This document shows positions 1 to 10,220 of a DNA stretch of 64,000 nt, piece by piece. The translations under genes and the position numbers were made by a program. The notes under the pieces were generated by a model that saw only the letters and a list, made by a program, of their open reading frames with translations, searched no databases and had not been told where the DNA came from. Source of the stretch: Salinicoccus sp. RF5 (lineage in GTDB: Bacteria; Bacillota; Bacilli; Staphylococcales; Salinicoccaceae). Location of the stretch: positions 1,178,001 through 1,242,000 of the forward strand of contig NZ_JAJGRC010000001.1 in assembly GCF_020786625.1 (NCBI RefSeq), in the 5' to 3' direction. Positions within the stretch are counted from its first letter, which is position 1, and each line of letters opens with the position of its first letter.

Positions 1-857
1 ATATACTCAGCCGCAGTGACCGCAATTCGGACCACCCTTTCGTCCATTATATAAAGTATGACCCGGATCGGCCTGAAGATGATTCATGGATGGAGAATAT
101 GCCGCTCAAGGTGGATGCCATCTACAATCTGGCCGGCGCTTCGCTTCAGGAGAAATGGAGCGATGAGCACAAGGAGGAGATATTCGATTCCAGAGTGACC
201 GTCACCCGCATGCTCAGGCGCTGGGTGGAACAGGCGGACATCACCCCGAAAGTACTCGTCAATGCCAGTGCCATCGGCTATTATCCTGTAAGCAAAAGTG
301 TCCGTTATACTGAAGCGGATCAGTTTGCGCCCCATGATTTCCTCTCCAGGGTGATCGTCGCCTGGGAAGGCGAAGCGGAGAAGTTCGAAGACTTGGGCGT
401 CCGTGTCGTATGTGCACGTTTCGGCCTTATTCTGGACGCCGAGGAAGGGGCATTGCCGAAGATGAGCATCCCCTACAGGCTGGGGGCCGGCGGGCCTCTG
501 GGAAGTGGTGAGCAGTGGTACAGCTGGATCCATATCGATGATCTCCTGAACGCCCTCCTCTATGTGGCGGTACACTCGGAGATTTCAGGACCGGTCAACC
601 TCACCGCGCCAATGCCGCTCAGACAGAAGCAGTTCTCAAAATACTTGAGTTCCGCACTCGGCCGCCCGGATTTCGTCAAAACACCGGCATTCGTGATAGA
701 GAAACTGCTCGGGGAACAGTCACTCCTCATCTTGAAGGGACAGTATGTACTCCCTGAGGTGCTGATGGAAAACGACTTCAAATTCCTTTTCCCGACCCTT
801 GAAATTGCGCTCGAGGATATATTCGACCTTGAGGACAAGAAGAAGACCGTCGGCTGA
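1..857 (+). CDS. TIGR01777-type NAD(P)-dependent epimerase, 5' truncated by the window
   Basis: The frame is open to the first base of the window, so the N-terminal Rossmann GxxGxxG part lies outside and the first in-frame ATG at 90 is internal. Visible family marks are the YNLAGASL strand, the SRVTVTRML helix, ASAIGYYP with the active-site Tyr region, and a C-terminal DUF1731-like part (residues after VNLTAP). This is the SDR39U1/YfcH family of atypical extended short-chain dehydrogenases; the physiological substrate is not known for the family. It stands alone, on the plus strand, ahead of a PspC gene. Family assignment is firm; function is open. Confidence 0.85.
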   Translation, partial: ILSRSDRNSDHPFVHYIKYDPDRPEDDSWMENMPLKVDAIYNLAGASLQEKWSDEHKEEIFDSRVTVTRMLRRWVEQADITPKVLVNASAIGYYPVSKSVRYTEADQFAPHDFLSRVIVAWEGEAEKFEDLGVRVVCARFGLILDAEEGALPKMSIPYRLGAGGPLGSGEQWYSWIHIDDLLNALLYVAVHSEISGPVNLTAPMPLRQKQFSKYLSSALGRPDFVKTPAFVIEKLLGEQSLLILKGQYVLPEVLMENDFKFLFPTLEIALEDIFDLEDKKKTVG

Positions 858-892
858 TTGGAACACTAATCTTTTTATCCCCCATCATCAAG

Positions 893-901
893 TGGTATAA
901 T
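893..901 (+). promoter_or_regulatory. extended -10 promoter of the PspC gene
   Basis: TGG followed by TATAAT forms an extended -10 element 28 bases before the ATG at 929. No good -35 is seen at 17 bases, which is normal for extended -10 promoters. Confidence 0.5.
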
Positions 902-928
902 TGAAGTGTTATAGAAAGGAGATCGTAT

Positions 929-1177
929 ATGGACAACAGGAAACTTGTACGCTCCTCAACCGACTCCTATATCATGGGAGTATTCGGCGGCCTGGGCGAA
1001 CGGACCGGCATCGACTCGACGATACTGCGGATCATCTTTGTGGTACTGACTGTACCGACATTGAACATCTTCCTTGTAGTACTGTACTTCATCGTCGGCT
1101 TCATCATGCCTACCGATGATGAAACCGACCGTACTGCCGGACGCCCCAACGAACCTTTCGATTCCGATTCATTCTGA
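929..1177 (+). CDS. PspC domain membrane protein (YvlC-like)
   Basis: The 82-residue protein has the PspC layout: an N-terminal arm with LVRSSTDSYIMGVFGGLGE, then one hydrophobic segment (about residues 34-58) ending in GFIMPTDD. The AGAAAGGAGA ribosome site lies about 7 bases ahead of the ATG. PspC proteins act in membrane-stress responses, often through partner anti-sigma or LiaF-like proteins. In Bacillus subtilis the PspC protein YvlC lies next to yvlB near uvrA and hprK; here the YvlB-like gene is at 9.1 kb and the PspC gene is apart, beyond whiA. A bidirectional terminator follows. Role in envelope stress is inferred. Confidence 0.8.
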   Translation: MDNRKLVRSSTDSYIMGVFGGLGERTGIDSTILRIIFVVLTVPTLNIFLVVLYFIVGFIMPTDDETDRTAGRPNEPFDSDSF

Positions 1178-1184
1178 TCCATGC

Positions 1185-1222
1185 AAAAATGCTTGTACTC
1201 GATGATGAGTACAAGCATTTTT
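1185..1222. terminator. bidirectional terminator between PspC gene and whiA
   Basis: A perfect 16-bp inverted repeat (1185-1200 and 1207-1222) around a 6-base loop, with A-run on one side and T-run on the other, fits convergent genes. Confidence 0.85.
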
Positions 1223-2168
1223 ATTTGAAGGTGACCTCTTCGCCGCTTCTAAGCTTATCTGCAATCTTATCAAGCTTTCTGAGGCGGTGGTTCACACCTG
1301 ATTTTGAAATGACGCCTGTGGACATCATTTCTCCAAGCTCCTTCAAGGAGACATCCTGATGCTCCACACGCAGCCTGGCGATCTCCCGGAGCCGCTCCGG
1401 CAATTCGTCAAGGCCGATCTCCTCATCGATGAATTGGATGTTTTCCACCTGCCGCATGGCAGCGCTGATCGTCTTGTTGAGGTTCGCCGTTTCACAATTG
1501 ACGAGGCGGTTGACCGAATTCCTCATATCCCTGACGATGCGGATGTCCTCGAATTTAAGGAGGGCCTGGTAGCCGCCGATCAGGCTCAGAAATTCGGCAA
1601 TCTTCTCCGCTTCCTTGAGATAGGTGATATAGCCGCGCTTCCTTTCGATGAACTTCGCATTGAGCTGATATCCATTCATCAGTTCTGTGAGGCTTTGTGC
1701 ATGTTCTTCATACAGCGAGAATATTTCCAGATGATAGGCTGAAGTTTCGGGATTGTTTACAGACCCTCCGGCCAGGAAGGCCCCGCGCAGATAGCTCCGG
1801 ATGCAGCACTCCTTCTCCTTGACCGAATCGCTGATTTCATGGGAAAGCACCCCGCCCTTCATGATATCCAGATCCTCCAACACTTTTCTGCTGTCCTTCT
1901 TTATGCGGGAGATATAGACATTGTTCTTCTTCAGCTTCATCTTCCTGCGGACAAGCAGTTCTATCTCGACACCGTAGAGATTCCGTATCAGTGAAAATAT
2001 ACGCCTTGCGATGGCGGCATTTTCGGTCTGGATATTGATGATCCATTCTCCATTGAAATGGCTGAGTGCCCCATTCATCTTGATGAGTGCAGAAAGTTCA
2101 CTTTTCATGCAGCACGTATCCACTTCGATTCTTGTCAATTCATTCTTCATCTCGGAAGCAAATGACAT
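1221..2168 (-). CDS. whiA: DNA-binding regulator WhiA
   Basis: A 315-residue protein with the WhiA plan: an N-terminal LAGLIDADG-like homing-endonuclease fold (motif [15 protein letters not shown] near the middle of the domain, lacking nuclease use) and a C-terminal helix-turn-helix (about residues 225-305, ending in [14 protein letters not shown]). WhiA proteins bind DNA and affect division and chromosome segregation in Firmicutes. It ends the rapZ-yvcK-whiA cluster, 19 bases after yvcK, with AAGGGCGTGA as ribosome site. The cluster order is conserved across Firmicutes, so assignment is secure. Confidence 0.96.
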   Translation of the reverse strand: MSFASEMKNELTRIEVDTCCMKSELSALIKMNGALSHFNGEWIINIQTENAAIARRIFSLIRNLYGVEIELLVRRKMKLKKNNVYISRIKKDSRKVLEDLDIMKGGVLSHEISDSVKEKECCIRSYLRGAFLAGGSVNNPETSAYHLEIFSLYEEHAQSLTELMNGYQLNAKFIERKRGYITYLKEAEKIAEFLSLIGGYQALLKFEDIRIVRDMRNSVNRLVNCETANLNKTISAAMRQVENIQFIDEEIGLDELPERLREIARLRVEHQDVSLKELGEMMSTGVISKSGVNHRLRKLDKIADKLRSGEEVTFK

Positions 2169-2187
2169 GCAATCACGCCCTTATCGT

Positions 2188-3168
2188 TTATTTCTTATAT
2201 TGAAGCGTGCTGATTTCCTTGAGTGCAATATCGTATATGATCTCTGCCAGCACTTTGTTGTTGTGGCGCACAGCGCCCTCATCATCGATCTGGACCAGAT
2301 GATCATCTGTAACCACTGTGGCTCCCATCTCCTTCAGTCGTTCCCTGTCGCTTTCAACTATCGTCATATCGTTCCGGCTGTAGTAGTCGGACACACGACC
2401 CTTGATGTCCTCTTCGTTCAGGATGATGAAATCGATGACGTTGCTGCCCATATGCCCGTTGATTGCCTCCAGATGATCGGCTGCGGAATACCCGAGCGTC
2501 TCGCCCATCTGCGTCATTATGTTGGATACATAGACCTTTATGCCTTTGGCATCCTCCACCGCTTCCCGCATCCCTTCAGGAAGCAGATTCGGGATGATGC
2601 TGGTGTAGAGGCTTCCGGGGCCGAAGACGATGACATCGGACGCCTTGATGGCTTCTATCGCTTCCGGCGTCGCCACCGTATCGTTAGGTATGAGATAGAC
2701 TTCCTCTATCTTCTGCTTCACTTCCGGGATATAGCTTTCCCCCACGATGATCGAATTGTCCTCCATGCGTGCTGCGAGCTTCGGACTGATGTTCGTGGAT
2801 GGAATCACCGTACCCTTCACGTTCAATATCTTGCTCAGTTCCTTGACCGCCACGGCGAAATCCCCCGTCATGTCATACATCGCAGCCAGCATAAGGTTGC
2901 CGAGGGCATGACCGCCAAGCGCATCCTTTTTGAAGCGGTAGGCAAAGAGGTTCTCAAGCTTCGTCTCCACATCACTCAGGGCCGTCATCACGTTCCTGAT
3001 ATCCCCCGGTGCAGGCATATCGATCTGGTCCCTGATCAGTCCCGTCGAGCCCCCGTCATCGGCAACCGAGACTATTGCGGAAATGTCCACAGGATACTTC
3101 CTGAGCCCCCTGGCCAGTACGCTCAGGCCCGTACCGCCACCGACCAGTGTGATCCTAATCTTCTTCAT
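2188..3168 (-). CDS. yvcK: gluconeogenesis/morphology factor YvcK (GlmR)
   Basis: The start is set at 3168 where the protein begins MKKIRITLVGGGTGLSVLARG; a longer frame upstream is only the antisense tail of rapZ. 326 residues, with the CofD/YvcK nucleotide-sugar binding fold shown by VGGGTG (residues about 8-13), SVADDGGSTG and PGDIRN. YvcK binds UDP-GlcNAc and in B. subtilis stimulates GlmS, linking carbon status to wall precursor supply. The ATG overlaps the rapZ stop region by 14 bases, which implies translational coupling. Confidence 0.95.
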   Translation of the reverse strand: MKKIRITLVGGGTGLSVLARGLRKYPVDISAIVSVADDGGSTGLIRDQIDMPAPGDIRNVMTALSDVETKLENLFAYRFKKDALGGHALGNLMLAAMYDMTGDFAVAVKELSKILNVKGTVIPSTNISPKLAARMEDNSIIVGESYIPEVKQKIEEVYLIPNDTVATPEAIEAIKASDVIVFGPGSLYTSIIPNLLPEGMREAVEDAKGIKVYVSNIMTQMGETLGYSAADHLEAINGHMGSNVIDFIILNEEDIKGRVSDYYSRNDMTIVESDRERLKEMGATVVTDDHLVQIDDEGAVRHNNKVLAEIIYDIALKEISTLQYKK

Positions 3169-4066
3169 TTTCCGCACCTTCAACCGGCGCGTCCCTGTGG
3201 ACTGCGCGGATGGCAAAGTCAAAATCGTCGTTGAGGTCCCTGACCAGTTTTTCAGCAAGCGTCACCGAACGATGCTGACCGCCTGTGCATCCGATTGCGA
3301 TGGCAAGCTGGGACTTCCCTTCCTTCATGAACTGGGGGAGCATGTATTTGATGAGGTCATAGAACTTCGCATAGAAAGTCTTCGTTTCCTTCCACTTCAT
3401 GACATAGTCGGATACGGGCTTGTCCAGTCCCGTATAGGGTCTGAGTGCATCGACATAGTGTGGATTCGGAAGGAACCTCACATCGAAGACCAGATCCGCA
3501 TCAATGGGGATGCCGTGCTTGAAGCCGAAGCTCATCACATTGACGTTGAAGACGGAGCGGTTTTCACCGGCAGACATTTCGAACATCATGCCCCTCAACT
3601 CTTTCGGTGTCGTCTGTGTCGTATCGATGATGTGGGTGGCCCGCCCCTTCAGATCATTCAACAGCTCCCGCTCCTTTGTGATCGAATCCAGAAGGTTCGC
3701 TTCATTGTCGAGAGGGTGGGCACGCCGTGTTTCTTTATATCGTGTAACAAGGCGGTCGTCGGCCGCGTCTATAAAAATGATTTCAAGGGCCAGGTCGGGA
3801 TGGTCCCCAATCTTTTCGATTTCGGCCACAAGGTGGTCGAAGAACTCTTTACCCCTGAGATCGATGCCAAGGCCGACACGGTCCATCTGGCCGTCAGTCG
3901 TCTCCATCAGTTCCACAACCTTCTGCAGTAGGATCGGCGGCAGGTTATCAATGCAGAAATACCCTATGTCCTCCAATGCTTCGATGGCTACGGATTTCCC
4001 GGCACCGCTCATTCCCGTCACAATAATCAGCTGCTTCATTGCTCCACATCCTCTTGTCTTTTTCAT
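3155..4066 (-). CDS. rapZ: RNase adapter/nucleotide-binding protein RapZ
   Basis: 303 residues with Walker A GMSGAGKS at 18-25 and the C-terminal phosphosugar/RNA-binding domain containing AIGCTGGQHRSV. RapZ proteins bind GTP/ATP; in Escherichia coli the protein guides RNase E to GlmZ, in Firmicutes the role is less clear. Two starts are possible: 4066 (GAGGG ribosome site) and 4039 (Met10). I keep the longer form because staphylococcal homologues also carry a short N-terminal arm. First gene of rapZ-yvcK-whiA. Confidence 0.94.
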   Translation of the reverse strand: MKKTRGCGAMKQLIIVTGMSGAGKSVAIEALEDIGYFCIDNLPPILLQKVVELMETTDGQMDRVGLGIDLRGKEFFDHLVAEIEKIGDHPDLALEIIFIDAADDRLVTRYKETRRAHPLDNEANLLDSITKERELLNDLKGRATHIIDTTQTTPKELRGMMFEMSAGENRSVFNVNVMSFGFKHGIPIDADLVFDVRFLPNPHYVDALRPYTGLDKPVSDYVMKWKETKTFYAKFYDLIKYMLPQFMKEGKSQLAIAIGCTGGQHRSVTLAEKLVRDLNDDFDFAIRAVHRDAPVEGAENEED

Positions 4067-4156
4067 CTTTCTTTTCCCTCAATTAAACCACGCCTGAAGC
4101 TTTGTAGCAATATTATATGATACGCCCTATATGTGCTGTTTTCAATCGAATGGCTC

Positions 4157-4187
4157 AAAAAAATCCCCAAGGGAGATGTCCTTGGGG
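4157..4187 (-). terminator. terminator of trxB operon
   Basis: On the minus strand CCCCAAGG and CCTTGGGG pair around six bases and are followed by a run of seven T after one A, only a few bases past the trxB stop. Confidence 0.85.
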
Positions 4188-4193
4188 AAGATG

Positions 4194-5177
<984 letters not shown>

Positions 5178-5204
5178 TTATAAGCGGTATCGACCGATTT
5201 TTCA

Positions 5205-6623
5205 TCAAATCTGCTTGACCTTCTCGAGCGCCTTGTTCAGGCGGTAGAGCGTCGTATCAAAACTGTCTACGAGTGTCTTCTTGGTGAGCTTCCTGCCACG
5301 TTGATGGAAGTACAGGGTGGCTGCTGCGAAGGCATTGATGTCTTCAAGTTCCACCTTGCTTTCATAGAGGGCATGGAATGTCTCTATCCAAGCCAGCTGG
5401 TCCTCCTCCTCTTCGTATCCTGCACGGCGCATGGCTTCGAGCCCCTTATGCATACGGCCGAGGCGGACGAGCTTCAGTCCCTGGAAGAGGTAGGAGATAT
5501 AGAGTTTCTCATAGTCTTCCAGAGCTTCTATCGTCTCCCATACATCGTGGCCCAGTATAGCATCGCGCGGCACGACATTATAGATCTTGTATAGGCCGAG
5601 CAGACGCACATAGGGATCATCATCCTTCAGATAGAACGCCTCAAGGTCGGCAATCCTCTGCGTCGCCTCCTGGCGCTTCCATGGACTGTACATTTCATTC
5701 ACCTGATGGAATGTCTGCATCCGTTCCCAGAACATCCAGGCTTCCTCGTCATGCCCGATATGATAGCTCGCATGGCTGAGTGCATGAAGCAGCTGGAAAC
5801 TGACGAATGCCTGCTTCTTGTACAGTGGGAACAGCAGTTCATAGGACCGTTCATACTGCTGGAGGAAATTAAGGACGAGCCCGACCTTGAAGCGATCGTC
5901 ATCATCGAGCGGCTGGACGACCTCGAGCTTCTTGAGGAACGTCCTGTATTTCTCCTCCTCCCCTGTATGATAGTACAGCAATGTCATGTGGCTGAGGGCG
6001 TGCATGTCCGTGCGGTCCTCCTTCAGCAGCTGTTCAAGCAGTTCATGCGCTTCCTCGTAGCGGTTCAGGAACAGCGCCGCCATCGCTTTCTGGTTGCGGA
6101 ATTCCCGCTCTTCCCTGATCGATTCGGGGATGGTGGAAAGGAAGTCCAGCGCCTCTTCTATCCGTGCATTCATGAACAGATGCTGGAACAGGTGCTGGCC
6201 TGTGAAGCGGATCGCTTCCCGTTCGACTTCATCCTCATCATGGATGCTGACTTCGAACATCTGCTCGAGCTCCTCATCATAGCCGGATTCCGGCTCATGC
6301 TGGACATACTGCACGCCAAAGAGGAACGCCTTGTTGGGATCGTTCATGATGACATAGAGCTGACTCAGTATAAAATAAAATTCAGCATCATACTGATGCT
6401 GAATGAAGGCATTAATCAATATATGTTCAGCTTCTGCTCCGCGTCCATTTTCAGCAAGCAGGTATGCGTACTGGGAAAGGTATGCCAAGTTGTTCTGATC
6501 GAGCTCGAAGGCCTTATGAAAACTCTTCAGTGCCGCCTGCTTCTTATTCTGTTCTGTTTTTTTCAAGCCCTGATTAAAATGGAACTCTCCATTCTGATCG
6601 AAAGGGATCACTTTCCTATTCAT
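5205..6623 (-). CDS. tetratricopeptide repeat protein
   Basis: 472 residues made mainly of degenerate TPR helices; the clearest repeats are near residues 12-90 (FNQGLKKTEQNKKQAALKSF onward) and 165-250 (RNQKAMAALFLNRYEEAHEL). No signal peptide or enzyme motif is seen, so it is likely a cytosolic scaffold or adaptor. A TPR gene between trxB and lgt occurs at the same place in staphylococci. It overlaps the acyltransferase gene by 8 bases and has AAGGAGT as ribosome site. Function unknown. Confidence 0.85.
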   Translation of the reverse strand: MNRKVIPFDQNGEFHFNQGLKKTEQNKKQAALKSFHKAFELDQNNLAYLSQYAYLLAENGRGAEAEHILINAFIQHQYDAEFYFILSQLYVIMNDPNKAFLFGVQYVQHEPESGYDEELEQMFEVSIHDEDEVEREAIRFTGQHLFQHLFMNARIEEALDFLSTIPESIREEREFRNQKAMAALFLNRYEEAHELLEQLLKEDRTDMHALSHMTLLYYHTGEEEKYRTFLKKLEVVQPLDDDDRFKVGLVLNFLQQYERSYELLFPLYKKQAFVSFQLLHALSHASYHIGHDEEAWMFWERMQTFHQVNEMYSPWKRQEATQRIADLEAFYLKDDDPYVRLLGLYKIYNVVPRDAILGHDVWETIEALEDYEKLYISYLFQGLKLVRLGRMHKGLEAMRRAGYEEEEDQLAWIETFHALYESKVELEDINAFAAATLYFHQRGRKLTKKTLVDSFDTTLYRLNKALEKVKQI

Positions 6624-7104
6624 TATTCCTACTCCTTACTATAAGCGGGTTGCCGTAGCAGATTGAATGGTCGGGAACATCTTTCGATACCACACTGCCC
6701 GCACCGATGATGGCATGGTCTCCGATCACCACACCAGGCAAAATCGTCACATTCGCTCCCACCATAGTATCATGGCCGATGCGTACGTCTCCGATCCTGT
6801 ACTCATCCACCAGATATTCATGAGTCAATATTACTGCATTATACCCGATTATACTGTTTTTGCCAATGTGGATGCGTTCTGGATGCATCAGATCCGGCAT
6901 CGCCTTGAATGCCAGGGAGACATTATCCCCGAGCTTCATTCCAAGCAGATTGCTGTAGAGTCTGTGCTTCCATTTCGTCGACGGACAGTAGCGTCCGATT
7001 TCAATGACGATGAAATTCCTGACGACCTTGAAGCGGGAGATGGTCTGGTACATGTTCCACAGGGGGTTGACCCCACCCGCTTTGATCCTCTTCAATCTTC
7101 TCAT
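6616..7104 (-). CDS. hexapeptide-repeat acyltransferase
   Basis: 162 residues with the left-handed beta-helix of the LbH/NodL-like acetyltransferases: imperfect hexapeptides such as IHIGKNSIIG, VRIGHDTMVGANVTI and VVIGDHAIIGAGSVV, with an ending PLIVR typical of the family. A catalytic His may be the one in LTHEYLV. The acceptor is unknown; its place between lgt and a TPR gene, as in staphylococci, gives no direct clue. GGGGG ribosome site; 11 bases after lgt. Confidence 0.85.
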   Translation of the reverse strand: MRRLKRIKAGGVNPLWNMYQTISRFKVVRNFIVIEIGRYCPSTKWKHRLYSNLLGMKLGDNVSLAFKAMPDLMHPERIHIGKNSIIGYNAVILTHEYLVDEYRIGDVRIGHDTMVGANVTILPGVVIGDHAIIGAGSVVSKDVPDHSICYGNPLIVRSRNNE

Positions 7105-7115
7105 GCCCCTTCCCC

Positions 7116-7940
7116 CTATCTTCCTTTGTATACGCCGTCTGTATCCTTGTATCTCGGCAGCCTGTATTTCATTTCACGATAGATCCATACTGCAGCCGCT
7201 GCCATAATGATCAGTATCGAGATGAACTGTGCCGTCCGCAGGCTCTCCCCGATCATCAGGCTGTCCGTGCGCATGCCCTCTATGAAGAAGCGCCCGATGG
7301 AATAATAGACCAGATAGAGCAGTATGGTCTGGCCGATCTTCAGTTTCGGACGGAGCAGGATGAGCAGGATGAAGCCGATGATGTTCCAAACCGATTCATA
7401 AAGGAAGGTCGGATGGTAGTAGGCACCGTCTATGTACATCTGGTTGATGATCCATTCCGGCAGCATCAGGGATTCCAGGAATCCTCTGGATACTTCCCCG
7501 CCATGGGCTTCCTGGTTCATGAAGTTTCCCCAGCGTCCGATGGCCTGGCCGAGGATGAGGCTCGGGGCTGCAATATCTGCAAGCTGGAAGAAGCTGAACC
7601 CTTTTACGCGGCAATAGATGATGCCGGCGAGAAATCCACCGATGAGGCCGCCATGGATCGCCATGCCGCCTTCATTCACCATGATGATGTCGAGCGGGTT
7701 CTGGCTGTAGTACTCCCATTGGAATACGACATAATACAGCCTTGCCCCGACGATCGAAGCAATGATTATATAGAACATCAGATCCATGAAGAGCCCTTCA
7801 GGCAGGCCTTTACGGTTCGCTTCACGATCGGCGATGAAGTAGCCGAGAAGCATTCCGGTGGCGATGATGACACCATACCAGTAGATGCTGAGCGGCCCGA
7901 TTTCTAAAGCGACGGGGCTGAGGGGTGCATTAAAGATCAT
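7116..7940 (-). CDS. lgt: prolipoprotein diacylglyceryl transferase
   Basis: 274 residues with seven or so membrane segments. The Lgt signature [13 protein letters not shown] is at 135-147 and the conserved AIHGGLIGG near residue 95. Lgt moves diacylglycerol from phosphatidylglycerol to the lipobox Cys of prolipoproteins; several such lipoproteins are coded in this window (cytochrome c, EMYY protein, SstD-like, YtkA-like). The ATG overlaps the hprK end by 11 bases and has GGAGGTATG ahead. Confidence 0.97.
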   Translation of the reverse strand: MIFNAPLSPVALEIGPLSIYWYGVIIATGMLLGYFIADREANRKGLPEGLFMDLMFYIIIASIVGARLYYVVFQWEYYSQNPLDIIMVNEGGMAIHGGLIGGFLAGIIYCRVKGFSFFQLADIAAPSLILGQAIGRWGNFMNQEAHGGEVSRGFLESLMLPEWIINQMYIDGAYYHPTFLYESVWNIIGFILLILLRPKLKIGQTILLYLVYYSIGRFFIEGMRTDSLMIGESLRTAQFISILIIMAAAAVWIYREMKYRLPRYKDTDGVYKGR

Positions 7941-8868
7941 CGATCATACCTCCATTGACCTGGATCTGACGGTTCAGGCGGTCGTTGAATTCCTGGGCAG
8001 CGTCATATCCCATGTACTGCATCCGGTAGTTCATCGCTGCAACTTCTATGATACCGGCAAGACTCCGTCCCGGACGGATCGGAATCGTCTTCTGGTCGAT
8101 CTCCGCATTGAGTATGCGCATCCGCTTCTGGTCGAGGCCAAGCCGTTCATACGTCTTGCCGGGCTCCCATGTCTCCAGATTGACATTCAGCATGATGCGC
8201 TTCTCCTCAAGTATGCTGCCCGCCCCGAAGAGGGTCATCACATTGATGATGCCAAGCCCCCGGATCTCGAGCAGATTACGGATGAGCGGCGGCGCCGATC
8301 CCATAAGGACGTTCTTGGATACTTCCTTGATTTCGACATTATCATCAGCTACAAGGCGATGTCCGCTCTTTACGAGTTCAAGCGCCGTCTCGCTTTTGCC
8401 GACACCGCTTTCCCCGGTGATCAGCACACCGATGCCGTATATGTCGACCAGGACACCGTGCATGTTCGTTTCTGGTGCCAGCGCCTTTTCAAGGAAATTC
8501 GACATGCGGCTGATGAAGTTCGTTGTATTATCCTCCGTAACCAGCAAAGGTGTATGCGTCTGGTTGCACGCCTCGATAAGCTCAAGGGGGGCGCTCAAAT
8601 TACGTGTGATGATGATGCACGGGGTCTCTTTCCGGCACAGCCGCTTCGACCTGTCCTCCCGCTCTTCCTCGGTGAGCATACGTTCGAAGAATGAGGATTC
8701 CGTCATTCCAAGCACCTGGACGCGGTCTGAGGAATAGTGGGAGAAGTATCCGGCCACTTCAAGGCCTGGACGGGATACATCGATGTTCTCGATCTCCTTG
8801 TCTATCCCTTCGTTACCGGAGATGAGTTTCAAATTGAATTTATCTATTATCTTCTTTACTGTAAGCAT
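7930..8868 (-). CDS. hprK: HPr kinase/phosphorylase
   Basis: Start 8868 ([13 protein letters not shown]) is backed by GAGGTG; the longer frame lacks a site. 312 residues: N-terminal domain, His137 before the P-loop GESGVGKS (152-159), and the HprK signature [11 protein letters not shown]. The enzyme phosphorylates HPr at Ser46 in response to glycolytic intermediates and removes the group again, controlling carbon catabolite repression with CcpA. First gene of the hprK-lgt operon. Confidence 0.97.
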   Translation of the reverse strand: MLTVKKIIDKFNLKLISGNEGIDKEIENIDVSRPGLEVAGYFSHYSSDRVQVLGMTESSFFERMLTEEEREDRSKRLCRKETPCIIITRNLSAPLELIEACNQTHTPLLVTEDNTTNFISRMSNFLEKALAPETNMHGVLVDIYGIGVLITGESGVGKSETALELVKSGHRLVADDNVEIKEVSKNVLMGSAPPLIRNLLEIRGLGIINVMTLFGAGSILEEKRIMLNVNLETWEPGKTYERLGLDQKRMRILNAEIDQKTIPIRPGRSLAGIIEVAAMNYRMQYMGYDAAQEFNDRLNRQIQVNGGMIDDL

Positions 8869-8896
8869 CTTGTCACCTCGGCTGTTTATTACTTCA

Positions 8897-8925
8897 ACTA
8901 TAAAGAATCGGAAAATCATTTTCAA
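8897..8925 (-). promoter_or_regulatory. sigma-A promoter of hprK operon
   Basis: On the minus strand TTGAAA (8925-8920) and TATAGT (8902-8897) are separated by 17 bases, 28 bases before the hprK ATG. Confidence 0.65.
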
Positions 8926-9026
8926 TAAATCGGGTTGTACAGGAAACGTAATATCGAGCCATCCTGCCCTTATTTCACAAGGCGGTCATATTTGTCCCAT
9001 GGGACTCGCCTGTGCAGAACGCACAA

Positions 9027-9048
9027 AGCCCGGCAGAGGCTGCCGGGC
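9027..9048 (-). terminator. GC-rich hairpin after the YvlB-like gene
   Basis: GCCCGGCA and TGCCGGGC pair around a short loop just past the stop; only TTTG follows on the minus strand, so termination may be partial. Confidence 0.55.
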
Positions 9049-9064
9049 CATGGCTTCATCCTAT

Positions 9065-10219
9065 TCAGCTTCGGTGCAGCGTTACACTGCCGAACTTCGT
9101 CCCCACTTCCAGGAGGAGCGCCTTCTCATCGGTGTCATTGACGAGCATGAGTTCCTTGAAGCCGATATCCTGGGATTTCATGAATCTCGCGTCCAGATCC
9201 GGTGGATAGTTGATCTGTCCGACGACGGTGCTCAGCCGTCCCTCCAGGGAACGGTCATGCGGCACATTTATATTGATGCTGCCCATGTTCGCGTTGATTG
9301 TGGCCGATTCGGTACGCTCGTTGAGGGAGATGTTCACCGAACCGTTGGATGACACGGTGACATCCTTTGCATTAAGTGTTTCGGTATTGATCGTCCCAAC
9401 CATCGAGATCAGTTCAAGGGCACCGTGTGCCCCGCCTTTGACATTGACGTTCCCTCTTGATGTCCGTATGAAGGCGCTGCTGCTTGCCGTCTCATCAAGA
9501 TTGATGCTACCATTCAGCAGATCCACAGTCAGATCATTGAATTCCTGACCTTCGATGCTGACGTTTCCGTTCGACCCGGAGACGATCAGCCTGTTGACGA
9601 TGGATGGATTCACCTGCAGTTCGACGTTCACGCGCGCTGTGCGGATGTCGGAAACGATGATGAGTTCGTCATTCTTGACTTCACAGATGATGTCCTGGAA
9701 ATAGTTCCGCTGCTTGTCAAGTTTGCGGTAGAAGGGCGTGACTTCGAACTTAGCCGTCGTCACCCTGTCCGTCGGCACCACCTTGACGTTGCCGTTCGTA
9801 ATGTCGACCGAGATGTTCGAATAGCTGTCTTCGACCGTTTCGATCAGACGGTTCTTCGATCCTTGAGTAAACATGGAATCGATTGTACTGTTTTTGACAT
9901 TGTCGAAAGCCTTTTCAAAGGTCTTGTAGACCTGCGCCGCCTGCTTCTGCCCTTCAAGCCTGCTCTTAACCTGGCTGAATGCCTGATTTGCCTTATCGGT
10001 ATTGACGTACTTCTGGAATTCATTCATGAACTGTTGGAGGACATCCTTGGAATCTTCTTCGGCTGTATTCCTGGTGTCTTCCTGTCGGCTGTGGCCTTCA
10101 TTTTGCGCCGTCTGTTCCCTGTCCGGTTTGGACTCTATTGCGTCGAGAAGCCGGACTGCTTCCTCGGATGTGATCTTTCCTTCTTCCAACATTTTTAGAA
10201 TGCGGTCTTTATTATCCAT
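9065..10219 (-). CDS. YvlB-like SHOCT/DUF4097 protein
   Basis: 384 residues. The first 30 (MDNKDRILKMLEEGKITSEE) are the short SHOCT-like helix pair; the rest from about residue 120 is a DUF4097 right-handed beta-helix with repeated strand units such as VSSNGSVNISL. YvlB of B. subtilis and LiaG-type proteins share this plan and belong to envelope-stress regulons. The gene follows uvrA with one base between them and AGGGGGATTG as ribosome site. Role in membrane stress is inferred from family. Confidence 0.82.
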   Translation of the reverse strand: MDNKDRILKMLEEGKITSEEAVRLLDAIESKPDREQTAQNEGHSRQEDTRNTAEEDSKDVLQQFMNEFQKYVNTDKANQAFSQVKSRLEGQKQAAQVYKTFEKAFDNVKNSTIDSMFTQGSKNRLIETVEDSYSNISVDITNGNVKVVPTDRVTTAKFEVTPFYRKLDKQRNYFQDIICEVKNDELIIVSDIRTARVNVELQVNPSIVNRLIVSGSNGNVSIEGQEFNDLTVDLLNGSINLDETASSSAFIRTSRGNVNVKGGAHGALELISMVGTINTETLNAKDVTVSSNGSVNISLNERTESATINANMGSININVPHDRSLEGRLSTVVGQINYPPDLDARFMKSQDIGFKELMLVNDTDEKALLLEVGTKFGSVTLHRS

Positions 10220-10220
10220 T

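Noticed and set aside
2011-3234. Long plus-strand open frame of 407 codons opposite yvcK
   Set aside because: It mirrors yvcK and whiA, has no ribosome site, and its residue make-up (rich in His, Arg, Asp) is that of an antisense shadow.
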